15,180 bases of DNA from Coemansia sp. RSA 1804 (Eukaryota; Kickxellomycota; Kickxellomycetes; Kickxellales; Kickxellaceae), in assembly GCA_027578815.1 (NCBI GenBank), contig JANBTH010000535.1, forward strand, positions 1 to 15,180, given 5' to 3'. Position 1 is the first letter of the stretch, and the number at the start of each line of letters is the position of its first letter. Shown in pieces: positions 1 through 7,364 of the stretch. A program made the translations under genes and the position numbers. A model generated the notes under the pieces. It was not told the DNA's origin, did no database searches, and worked only from the letters and a program-made list of their open reading frames with translations.

Positions 1-444
1 GATAGCGAGGAGTTGGAGAACGGCGAAGGCAGCCGCGGGCTGGACCACAGCGGGTTTGAGCCAAGCCATTTTGCTCCGACCGGCGACTTTGTGCCCAGCG
101 ACTTTGACCTGAGCGGCTTTGAGCCCACGGGTCTCGCCAGCGAAGACGGCGAAAGCCAGAGCCAGAGGAGGAAGCACCGTGGTGGCCGTGGAGGCCGCGG
201 AGGCCACGGGCGGCGCAGAAAGCACCGCTGCAGGAGCAGCAGCAGCGATGGCGATGAGGAAGTGAGCGCCAGCGAGGAAGAGGTGCTGCCTTCGCCGCCG
301 CCGGCCGACGCTACCAGCCTGGAAGATGTCGATGAGACAATCTCGGCCCCTGCCGTTCCCACCGAGGAGGTGCTCCCGCTTCCTACAGACGCGGTGTACT
401 CTACGATGCCAATCAGCCAGATCGAAGAGCTGTTCAGCTCCTAA
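1..444 (+). CDS. 3' end of gene for RGG-box, Phe-repeat acidic protein (partial)
   Basis: The reading frame is open from base 1, so this is the C-terminal 147 residues of a longer protein; the TAA is at 442-444. I do not recognise the family. Residues 15-42 hold a loose repeat with two copies of S-G-F-E-P-[ST] and further D-F and H-F dipeptides. Residues about 55-76 form a basic RGG box (R-G-G-R-G-G-R-G-G-H-G-R-R-R), a type of segment that commonly binds RNA or G-quadruplexes. The rest is acidic and Ser/Pro-rich, with two copies of E-E-V-L-P-x-P near residues 93 and 121, and it ends in I-E-E-L-F-S-S. No membrane segment or folded domain is visible, so the region is probably disordered. RNA binding is inferred from the RGG box alone. 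A poly(A) signal follows at 492-497. Confidence 0.75.
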   Translation, partial: DSEELENGEGSRGLDHSGFEPSHFAPTGDFVPSDFDLSGFEPTGLASEDGESQSQRRKHRGGRGGRGGHGRRRKHRCRSSSSDGDEEVSASEEEVLPSPPPADATSLEDVDETISAPAVPTEEVLPLPTDAVYSTMPISQIEELFSS

Positions 445-491
445 GTTCCTCTTCTCTGGCTGACTAGATCCATAGTCTTTTGTTTCTGCTG

Positions 492-497
492 AATAAA
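492..497 (+). terminator. poly(A) signal of the gene ending at 444
   Basis: A canonical AATAAA lies 48 bases after the stop codon, in a T-rich 3' UTR. Confidence 0.55.
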
Positions 498-855
498 TGC
501 CGTGATTCTCGTCTTTCCTCACTATTCTTAAGCTGCTTACCGATTAGATGCTGGCAGACAGCGCATTTGGCGAAGCCAGTAGATACAATGCCACGAGCTT
601 AATAGTTTTTTCTCCACCTTAATATTGTTCTCTGGCGATGAGATTGGTCAGCAGTAAACGGGCCGGTCTGGGCGCAATTTTGGGCTCACGGCATATATCA
701 TGGTCACATGTCTCGCTTGATGAAAAAAGATTAATAAGCGCGAAGGCGAATAAAAATACCCTTTTTCTTTTCTTTCCTCGTTCCTTTTGTTGCTTTTTTA
801 TATACGCTTATTTTTATATTGTATTATCACACAATAGTCAGGTCTGCTTTAAACC
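498..855 (+). promoter_or_regulatory. intergenic region and promoter of the crotonase-like gene
   Basis: There is no convincing gene here. A pyrimidine-rich tract at about 760-798 is followed by a TATATA at 799-804, which lies 52 bases before the ATG at 856. That fits a short 5' UTR. The ATG has A at -3 (AAACC-ATG). An open frame at 638-859 runs through this tract but reads like non-coding sequence. Confidence 0.4.
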
Positions 856-2547
856 ATGAACGATGAGATCTCCCAGGTCGACGGGTGTGCGTTTACAACC
901 GACGAGTTGCAGCGGTTCCACCAGTACTACCAGTATCCGTGGACGACAGCCGGTCTGGATGACGAAGCGGCGGTGAACAAGCGGATCGAGTACTTTGTGG
1001 CCGAGGTAGACCCCCTGATAGACAGTAAACGGCTGCGCGAATGGCTGCGCACAATGGGCATTGTGGATGCAAGCGAGATGTCAGACGAGGCTCGACTGTA
1101 CAGCAGATTCGAGGGCTATGACTTTGTGACGGCACCCGGGTTTGCCGAGACACTGGGCGATGTGTATGCTGTGGATGGCGCAAATTTCAAGCATCAGATC
1201 GATGCGCGTATGGTGCAGGCCAAGGCGCAGTACTACAACCAGCACGTGGAGCCCCTGGACTACGACGCGTACCAGCAGTACAAGGAGGCCAATGCGCCAA
1301 AGCCCGTGTGTCCGTACCAGCACATGTGGGACAAAGCTGACTCCAAGAGGCCACCTCGCGCTGTGGATGCAAGCAACTTTCAGAACATCAGAATTGTTGA
1401 TCTGACGGACTATGTTGCGCCCAATGCAGAGCTGACGGCTGACGTTCTCGGCAGGATCCACGCCGCCGTCGTTAGTGGATTTGGCGAAAAGTACCACGCA
1501 GTTGCAGTGATTTCCAGCGCCTCGCTTGCGGCCGATGACGCCAGTAGCGCACTGCCTGCTGAGCCCGTCTTTCTGCCGTCGCTGTCGCGCAAGACCGCTG
1601 ACATCCAACAGACCATGCAGGCGTATGTGCGGCTCCAGATTGATCTCCGCAGACTGAACCAGACGAAACCCGTGGTTATGTTTGCCAGCGGGAGCGTCGA
1701 CCAGAGCGCGCTGGGCATTCTGCTTTCGACGCCAGACATCGTCACCACCGAAGCGTTCTCGGCAGCCGTAGGTCCAGCCACCGAGTCTGCAAGCGTTTTT
1801 TCCATTGCTGCTCTGTACAACTGGGCCAGTCTGGATACTAGCCAGGCAAAGTATCCCGAAGGAACGGCCGAGTACATCCTGTGCAACTCGGATCTGGTGC
1901 TTCGTAGCAGCGAGTGGTCGGCTCTTGGTTTTGGCTCCGGTGTCATTGCACAGCGCAACTTAGCCGCATCAATGGAACGCATTCTTCTTGCCGCCTCGTG
2001 TCCGCCGCCGCACACGCGTGACGCTCTGCGCAAAGCATATATAGCAGACTCTGCGTACCCGGGCCCGTCAAAGGTTGGCGTGTGGAGCCAGGAGATTGCG
2101 CGCTACTTTGCGCCTGTTGTCCGTGGTCTCCATTCGATTGACGATCTAGCTGCAGAGCTTGCGACAGACCAACGGCCATGGGCCACCAAGTGTCTGGCCT
2201 ATATTACGGGATCTGCTTCAGCTGTTGTTGCTCTGCGCATGGCTGCGCTTCGTGCTGCACGGGAAGAGGGTTCCAATAATAACCGCTACTCCAGCACTCT
2301 AATGCTGGAGGCTGGTGCAACCGTTGCTTGGAGTAAGGGCGAGCGATCTGTTGAAAAGCTCTTAAGCGCTGCCGACTCTTCTGCGCCAATAATTGCAGCG
2401 GCTGAGCCTGAGAAGGATCGGATGACTGCTGTTGATAAGGTGGTGCCCGACGAGTGTCCGTTTGCTCAGATGTACCGCAAGAACCCCGAGCACTTCAAAA
2501 ACGTTGATCTTGACGCGATAGCAGAGCACAGGGCTCTAAATCTATAA
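856..2547 (+). CDS. divergent crotonase-fold protein, HIBCH-like, probably not catalytic
   Basis: A complete 563-residue frame with ATG in good context. Residues about 174-470 follow the crotonase superfamily pattern: V-D-L-T-x-Y near 181, a beta strand A-V-A-V-I-S at 215-220, K-P-V-V-M-F-A-S-G at 271-279, and a C-terminal helical part (H-S-I-D-D-L, then W-A-T-K-C-L-A-Y-I at 442-450) like that of 3-hydroxyisobutyryl-CoA hydrolases (ECH_2 family). In true hydrolases the oxyanion-hole segment is M-G-G-G and the active-site segment is F-A-M-P-E. Here the matching stretches read D-Q-S-A-L-G (282-287) and F-S-A-A-V-G (301-306), so the glycines and the catalytic Glu appear lost. Residues 1-170 are an acidic, aromatic-rich extension of unknown function. 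No targeting peptide is visible. C-P-Y-Q-H-M-W at 152 and C-P-F-A-Q-M-Y at 534 form a matching pair. A scaffold or mitoribosomal mS47-like role is possible, but the acidic start argues against import. Confidence 0.7.
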   Translation: MNDEISQVDGCAFTTDELQRFHQYYQYPWTTAGLDDEAAVNKRIEYFVAEVDPLIDSKRLREWLRTMGIVDASEMSDEARLYSRFEGYDFVTAPGFAETLGDVYAVDGANFKHQIDARMVQAKAQYYNQHVEPLDYDAYQQYKEANAPKPVCPYQHMWDKADSKRPPRAVDASNFQNIRIVDLTDYVAPNAELTADVLGRIHAAVVSGFGEKYHAVAVISSASLAADDASSALPAEPVFLPSLSRKTADIQQTMQAYVRLQIDLRRLNQTKPVVMFASGSVDQSALGILLSTPDIVTTEAFSAAVGPATESASVFSIAALYNWASLDTSQAKYPEGTAEYILCNSDLVLRSSEWSALGFGSGVIAQRNLAASMERILLAASCPPPHTRDALRKAYIADSAYPGPSKVGVWSQEIARYFAPVVRGLHSIDDLAAELATDQRPWATKCLAYITGSASAVVALRMAALRAAREEGSNNNRYSSTLMLEAGATVAWSKGERSVEKLLSAADSSAPIIAAAEPEKDRMTAVDKVVPDECPFAQMYRKNPEHFKNVDLDAIAEHRALNL

Positions 2548-2644
2548 TATGAAAAGGAAAGATTTGGGGGGGGGCCTTGCTTTCTTGCTGTTGCTGTTAT
2601 TTTTCTAGCGCAGAACACTTTGCATTGTGTACTTGGTGTTTATA

Positions 2645-3750
2645 TTAACGGATTGCACGAATTGAAGCACCAAGTTTCTCCAACATTCCGGAAACATCTT
2701 TGGTCTGAATACTTTGGCAATTATAGGTGCTGATGTAGCGAAGATCTTTGCAGGACTTTGCAATGACTCGAACACATTCGTCGTCAATTTCGTAGGAATG
2801 AGATAGATCCAGAAACTGTAGGTCAGGTAGACACTTGGCAATGGTCGTGGATGTAACAACGCCTGCTTCAGTTCCAACGAGCAAAAGACGCTCTAATTTA
2901 GGAAAAATCTGTAAAAATGCTTCAATCTCCATATCGGTAGCTTCAACATACATTAAATTAAGCTCTGTGAGGCTGTTGCAAAGCTGCGAGTTGTCTGCAA
3001 AAAGCTTAACGAACGAGGAATCGGGTAACATTTTGCACATCTCAAGATTGAGGGTCTTTGCGTTTACACACGACAAAGCGATGGGCTGGATAATAGTGTC
3101 CAAATAGTTTTGCCGCTGCATTTCCAGTATCCTTTCCCAGTGCTGATAGGTCATACTGAGATCGAGTACTTTGACAAGCTCGCCGTACCGACTATAGTTA
3201 CCGATTTTAAATAACGGCCGACGTGTGATGGTTGCTGAGAATTTTTTAAAAACCTCTAGTTTATCTGCTGGTCGGGGCCACAGCCAAAGTCGTTCAATTG
3301 CACTCATCCACCCTTGCTTGTTAACAAGACATATCTGTTACTTAGAGCAATAAGTGGAGACCTGAGATCAGCGTCCGATGCCAATCAGCTCTGGGAATTA
3401 AATGTCTCAGATTACGTGAAGAAAGAACCTGCGATCAATGCTCAACATTTATCACTCCTAAAAGGATGATATAAATGTTTGACATACCGGATGGCAAATG
3501 CCAAGGTATAAAAGCAATGACTTATCCGGTATGATAGTTTGAAAGGTTTCTTCATAGTTAATAACATCCATTTTTATTCTATTTGAAAACCCTTGAAACA
3601 TATCTTTACTAACGCTTGTGGCTCCATGTACTTTACTAGCGTGTGCATTATAACCACGTTGTTCCACACCCGTGATCTGGCGGTTCTGCTTTTGCTTCCG
3701 TTTTCATTGTTGAGTGCGGCGACGGCGGCGGCGGTCGGTTGGGCTTTCAT
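2645..3750 (-). CDS. F-box/leucine-rich-repeat protein, two exons (3750-3610, 3334-2645)
   Basis: The long exon alone (ATG at 3307) gives an LRR protein of 220 residues, but its frame extends upstream to I-C-L-V-N-K-Q-G-W, the typical second half of an F-box, stopping at an in-frame TAA directly before a CAG acceptor. A short upstream frame from ATG 3750 ends in M-E-P-Q-A-L at a GTAAAG donor (3609). Joining them in phase 0 gives 276 residues: a disordered Ala/Ser-rich start (1-27), F-box about 28-65, then LRRs about 100-260 (L-V-K-V-L-D-L, L-T-E-L-N-L, L-Q-F-L-D-L, L-R-Y-I-S-x-Y-N-C). The last repeat has the Cys-containing form seen in FBXL/Amn1 proteins. By family this should be a substrate receptor of an SCF ubiquitin ligase, with the F-box binding Skp1. 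The substrate is unknown. The gene is convergent with the crotonase-like gene, 97 bases apart. Confidence 0.65.
3335..3609 (-). other. intron of the F-box/LRR gene
   Basis: Donor TTA-GTAAAG starts at 3609 and acceptor TAACAG ends at 3335, 275 bases apart. CTGAT branch-point-like sequences lie about 30-60 bases before the acceptor. The TAA just before the acceptor is in frame with exon 2, so any upstream coding exon has to join at or after this point. Splicing restores a continuous F-box in phase 0. Confidence 0.5.
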
Positions 3751-3836
3751 ATTAAAACAACAAGAGACGATGGAATGGATGTGGAAAAGAAGTTGCTTAT
3801 TATTCAACCAACAATTTTAATGTATCGTTATTGTTT

Positions 3837-4030
3837 TTAATTATTTGGCAGCATTAAAGATGGATATTCAATATAATGAAAAATAAAACTGAAAGAAACG
3901 AAAGAAAAAACTGCAATATCCTCTCGCCTATCGGGGTATGTCCAATTTGCAATGTTGCCATCACGATTGCGTACGTAAGCAGTTTGTGAATCCACCAAGC
4001 AACCGGATCCACTGATCAAGCCAGGTATCG
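3837..4030 (-). other. possible exon or decayed gene fragment
   Basis: The minus strand has an open frame over 3837-4133 whose first codon is GTG. Only the part below about 4005 looks protein-like: S-G-S-G-C-L-V-D-S, then Y-V-R-N-R-D-G-N, then W-T-Y-P-D-R-R. A GTATGT donor-like site lies at about 4127 and a T-T-G-A-T-C-A-G acceptor-like site at about 4012, so 3837-4011 could be a 3' exon whose upstream partner I could not establish. The downstream part is A/T-rich and hydrophobic, like translated non-coding DNA. I do not recognise a family. Confidence 0.18.
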
Positions 4031-4140
4031 CATTATTCAAGCATAAAATGCAAATCAATGAGAATCCTTCCCCAAGCTGGGGCAAAAAAAGTTGAAGTTG
4101 TGCAGGAAAGGGTCGCGAGAGATACATACCCACTTATGCT

Positions 4141-4156
4141 TTCAACCTCGGTTGAA
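4141..4156. repeat. short palindrome TTCAACC-TC-GGTTGAA
   Basis: Perfect 7-base inverted arms flank a 2-base spacer in the AT-rich gap. It could be a binding site for a dimeric regulator or chance. It also gives a weak match to a tRNA B box, but no tRNA fold can be built around it. Confidence 0.35.
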
Positions 4157-4922
4157 TCCAGAAGCTAATTTAATGGCTGACAACAGATCACAAACAAAAA
4201 GGGATATATGGACATCAGACAAACAGTTCAAGGTAGCCCTGTTCTGATTGTCGTAGATTAGCAATAGGCGTAATCGAACAACAATTTGTTGGACTCAAGC
4301 CCAGTAGTTTCACAGTAGCCAATATAATGATCATACAAACCAATAGCTTACTAACTCACATTCTTTGGAGTTAAACATGTTTTTAAATCTTTCTAACCAT
4401 ATCAGTAGAAACTCGATGCAGGCGATGGCACAAACATTGTACTCAAAGCATACATAAGCAACTGAAGCTCAGGGATTGGGTAAGAAACCTATTGTAGAAA
4501 GCTTGCCTAATATATTTTGAAATCCACAAGTTTTTAAAACCCAAATGAAGGCCGGGTCGTCGTTGCCAATAAAAAGTAAAAAAAAGTGTAATCACTTGTT
4601 TTTCCACAACGTGATAGTCATTAAATAATGTTAAAACGTCAAGAAATTCATGAAAAGCTGCCCGCAATAAAACAACGTGTCAGTTAATGAGAAATGACTA
4701 TCTTTTCCTTGTTGGTCGTCAAATCATATTACAAATTAAAAATACATTTCATTAACTCGGATGGTAGCATCAACCACAAATTAAAACAAATTCTATACCT
4801 GTGCAAATATGATATTATATGTTGTGCAATAAAAGAGTTCAAGTGACCATATCAAATAATTTTTATTTTTGCCTTTGCACGCAAGAATTATTTATTTTAT
4901 TAATTAATTGTCCGCAACGCCA

Positions 4923-4928
4923 TATAAA
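4923..4928 (+). promoter_or_regulatory. TATA box candidate for the small gene at 5072
   Basis: TATAAA lies 144 bases before the ATG. A longer 5' UTR than usual would follow, so it is only a candidate. Confidence 0.3.
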
Positions 4929-5071
4929 TTGACAGACATTTTTCCTTTCAACTAAACGCTATATGAAGCATTTTATATTTTCTTTATCGTGGTCTGCGTT
5001 TTAAATGAAATCTATTAGGAATTTGTTTATTACTTACTAGCACATATTTTTCTTACAAAAACATATTAACA

Positions 5072-5437
5072 ATGCCTACTGGAAGTAGGAGTAGAGCTCA
5101 AGGGAGTAATAGAGATGTTGGAAGTACATTTGTTGCAAATATGTCACTATTTGGACATGACCTAAGCAAGGAAGAAATGAAAAAGCAGATAAATGATTCT
5201 GCTCAATATTTTAGAGATGGGCCGCCAAGAGGAACCTCAACATCATTTTCCGAGAAAATTGAACAGGCGAAAGCGAATAGGGCAAGGAAACTGGCCAAAG
5301 AAGCTATTCAATCACCACAACCCGTTGAAACAAAGGCAAGTGACGATAATGGCGGCCCAGAATCACAATCCTCCGGAACTAAAAAGAAGAAGCCGAAGAA
5401 GAAGAAGAAGAAGGACGATGAAATAAAAGCTGAGTAA
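5072..5437 (+). CDS. small lysine-rich protein with LFG-x-x-L motif
   Basis: 121 residues, one exon, start in good context (AACA-ATG). I do not recognise a named family. Residues 1-20 are polar and basic. Residues 26-47 read L-F-G-H-D-L-S-K-E-E-M-K-K-Q-I-N-D-S-A-Q-Y-F, predicted helical, and match the 63-residue protein at 11892 at 8 of 22 positions, with conservative changes at several others. Residues about 56-80 form a second charged helix (E-K-I-E-Q-A-K-A-N-R-A-R-K-L-A-K), and the C terminus carries a run of lysines at 104-114 coded by an AAG-rich tract. Such a tail suggests nucleic-acid, ribosome or nucleolar binding, which is inference. Codons are far more A/T-rich than in the neighbouring large genes. 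Two AATAAA signals follow. It is convergent with dynamitin. Confidence 0.7.
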   Translation: MPTGSRSRAQGSNRDVGSTFVANMSLFGHDLSKEEMKKQINDSAQYFRDGPPRGTSTSFSEKIEQAKANRARKLAKEAIQSPQPVETKASDDNGGPESQSSGTKKKKPKKKKKKDDEIKAE

Positions 5438-5491
5438 ATGTTGCAAGAAGAGTACCGTGATGCTAGTAGATACTTTAGGTATCCAATTTTA

Positions 5492-5519
5492 AATAAATAA
5501 AACACATTTTACCAATAAA
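5492..5519 (+). terminator. poly(A) signals of the small lysine-rich gene
   Basis: AATAAA occurs at 5492-5497 and again at 5514-5519, 55 and 77 bases after the stop codon. Confidence 0.55.
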
Positions 5520-5549
5520 CGACATGGCTATAGTTGCCTTTTATAATAC

Positions 5550-5555
5550 TTTAAT
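5550..5555 (-). terminator. variant poly(A) signal of the dynamitin gene
   Basis: TTTAAT on the given strand reads ATTAAA on the minus strand, about 137 bases after the dynamitin stop. No canonical AATAAA was seen nearer. Confidence 0.35.
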
Positions 5556-5691
5556 CAATCCTAGGCTGGTATTGAAAGGTGCTTACATCTAGAATCATTC
5601 TATCTTCAGCTTGTGTTGTTTTACGCATAGACGCTGCGCTTCAGTACTATTCATCCGAAAACAAGTTAGGAAACAAGGGACAAACAGACTT

Positions 5692-7074
5692 TTAGTTACG
5701 TGCAAGAGCAGAAAGGCGGTCGTTAAGGGTGCCAATACGCGTATCCAGATGCCTCATGTTGTCCTTCAGCACAGTCGCATTGCCCGCCATTGACGTCTTC
5801 AGCCCAGTAGCAATGTCCTTGATAATACCGAGCTCCTCACCAATGCTCTGCTGCTCGGACTCAATCCCGCCAATGCGCGCAACAACGTCGGACGCTTGGG
5901 CATGGAGCTTAGCCAGGCTCTGCAAGCGTCGTGCAGTAGCCGGTACCAGTTCAATAAGGGAGTCAATGCCCACCAGCTTCTCGTACGTCTCGTCGATGCG
6001 CTTAGCCACGGCTGGGTCAATTGTCTGGGCTCCGCTTGCACCTGCAGTGTCTGTAGAACTGGAACCTTGTGTCTGTGCATTGGCCGCTGCCTCCAGACGA
6101 TCCATATCAACAAGCGCCTGCTTGACGCGACGGTGGATCGCATCCACACGATGCGGGTCAGCAAGAATCTCGATTTGCTTGCGCAGACGCGAGACTGTGT
6201 CGATCAGCGCGTGGCCAACAGATGGATCCTTGGGTAAACTGTGTGCTGAGCCCAGTGTCCTCTCAAGCGCTGCAATCCGCGCCTCCATTTGCCCGACTCC
6301 CTCCTCGGCATCCATAGAGGCCGTACCAGTGTTTCTGCTCCTCATTCTCGCCTTCCCGTGTGTCCCGCCCTCCACAGCGTCTCCAGCTTCGTCTACCTCC
6401 ATCTTGTCGCCATCGTCACCCGCAGGTGCTGCTGCTTCCAGTCGCTGCCACAGCGCCTGCGGTACCAGCCCACTGCCAGCGCTCCGGGTCTTTTCGCTCA
6501 GTTGCGCAAGATCGGCATTCAGTCCTGCAACCAGCTCCATCAGCGCCACATTCTGTTTCGAAGAAGCCACCGAAGAGTCTGTAGCATTCGCAGCCAGCTG
6601 TTGCTCAAGTTCCTGTGTCTCGTATACTAGACGACGAAGTCGCTGCTCAGGCGTCTCGTTAACCAGCACCGGAGGAGACGAGCCGCCAGCTGCTCCTCCA
6701 GACCTCACCTCAATGCTGCTATTGTCACTGTTGCTTCCACCGCTGGCTGAAGTAAAAAGCGACTCCAGCTGTAGTGTGCGAAACAACGACCGCTGGTACC
6801 GGACCAACGCGGACTTTTTCCCATCAATGTCGCCCGACGACACCCGGAACCGCTCGGCTGCCTTGTTCGCTGTGATACTGGCTACCGAAATGTCCTCCGA
6901 CAAGGGTTGCTCGGCAACAGCTTCATTTCCATACTGATCCTCGGTGTCTGGCACATCGGGAGTCTCGTACACATCTGGCTGGTCCACATCAATGTCTGGG
7001 AGATTGGCGTACTTTGAGGAGGACGAGTACTTTGAGGCCGCGGCATATTCCGAGGCAGCTACGCTTGCGGCCAT
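5692..7074 (-). CDS. DCTN2: dynamitin, dynactin subunit 2 (p50)
   Basis: 460 residues, one exon, ATG in good context (GCA-ATG-G). The N terminus carries the dynamitin signature K-Y-A-N-L-P-D-I followed by Q-P-D-V-Y-E-T-P-D-V (21-40). Residues 140-165 (E-T-P-E-Q-R-L-R-R-L, then E-T-Q-E-L-E) match the family's conserved segment before the first coiled coil. Further heptad-like helices lie at about 262-330 and 355-458. In the dynactin complex dynamitin links the shoulder and p150Glued arm to the Arp1 filament, and dynactin serves dynein in nuclear and organelle transport. Length is similar to animal p50 (about 400) plus Ser/Gly/Ala-rich inserts near 108-133 and 333-350 that look like lineage-specific disordered loops. 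Before the conserved block, S-E-Y, S-K-Y and S-K-Y repeat at spacing about seven. The gene is divergent from the reductase gene. Confidence 0.9.
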   Translation of the reverse strand: MAASVAASEYAAASKYSSSSKYANLPDIDVDQPDVYETPDVPDTEDQYGNEAVAEQPLSEDISVASITANKAAERFRVSSGDIDGKKSALVRYQRSLFRTLQLESLFTSASGGSNSDNSSIEVRSGGAAGGSSPPVLVNETPEQRLRRLVYETQELEQQLAANATDSSVASSKQNVALMELVAGLNADLAQLSEKTRSAGSGLVPQALWQRLEAAAPAGDDGDKMEVDEAGDAVEGGTHGKARMRSRNTGTASMDAEEGVGQMEARIAALERTLGSAHSLPKDPSVGHALIDTVSRLRKQIEILADPHRVDAIHRRVKQALVDMDRLEAAANAQTQGSSSTDTAGASGAQTIDPAVAKRIDETYEKLVGIDSLIELVPATARRLQSLAKLHAQASDVVARIGGIESEQQSIGEELGIIKDIATGLKTSMAGNATVLKDNMRHLDTRIGTLNDRLSALARN

Positions 7075-7364
7075 TGCGATGTTTTATCAAGTTCAGATTG
7101 TGTGTCTTGTAAAATGATTAAATGGATTGCAGGGAGACAAAGGTGATAATAATTTGGAAAACCTTCAAAGGTAAACAAAAAAGTAGGCGATGATGAGGGT
7201 TCTTAGCGGAAGAGTGAGTGCATACATTTTCGATGAGCTTATTTCTGTGTGGGTGAATACAGCGTGCTGTTTTGTTTTGATCGATCTTGTCCTATCACAC
7301 AGTCCGTTCTTTCTTTTTCTTTGTTTCTTTAGAAATATAATTCATTTGTACAGTTGTCACATAA
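7075..7364. promoter_or_regulatory. divergent promoter of dynamitin and reductase genes
   Basis: 290 bases separate the two start codons, so the promoters must overlap. The right half is pyrimidine-rich at 7309-7331. No clear TATA box is seen for either gene. A tandem ATG at 7190-7195 on the plus strand would open an upstream frame if the transcript begins before it. Confidence 0.5.
7214..7332 (+). other. possible 5' UTR intron of the reductase gene
   Basis: A GTGAGT donor at 7214 and a strong polypyrimidine-TAG acceptor ending at 7332 frame 119 bases. Joining does not extend the coding frame, so it would be an untranslated-leader intron. The branch point is unclear, and the tract could simply be a promoter feature. 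Confidence 0.25.

Larger units (their letters stand above)
3751..5071. other. AT-rich intergenic tract
   Basis: About 1.3 kb with no clear gene. It should hold the promoter of the F-box gene (left) and that of the small gene at 5072 (right), the latter with TATAAA at 4923-4928. A locally more balanced patch at about 3920-4140 could be a gene fragment and is listed separately. A second patch at about 4469-4620 on the minus strand reads as 50 codons without a clear start and with no family likeness. No tRNA or transposon ends were seen. Confidence 0.4.

Noticed and set aside
638..859. 73-codon frame upstream of the crotonase-like gene, its stop overlapping the start codon as ATGA
   Set aside because: The ATGA overlap is suggestive of reinitiation, but the frame spans the TATA box and pyrimidine tract of the promoter and its translation is Phe/Tyr-rich, as expected of T-rich non-coding DNA.
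3458..3667. 69-codon minus-strand frame between the two F-box exons
   Set aside because: It is out of phase with both exons and mostly lies in the proposed intron.
4150..4159. GGTTGAATCC resembling a tRNA B box
   Set aside because: It lacks the invariant C, is part of a palindrome, and no acceptor stem, D arm or A box fits around it.
5193..5426. 77-codon frame in the second register of the small lysine-rich gene
   Set aside because: It is a shadow of the AAG-rich coding tract; the motif shared with the gene at 11892 is in the other frame.
5729..6937. 402-codon plus-strand frame opposite dynamitin
   Set aside because: It is a Ser/Cys/Ala-rich shadow of a GC-rich gene on the other strand; dynamitin is firmly recognised by its own motifs.
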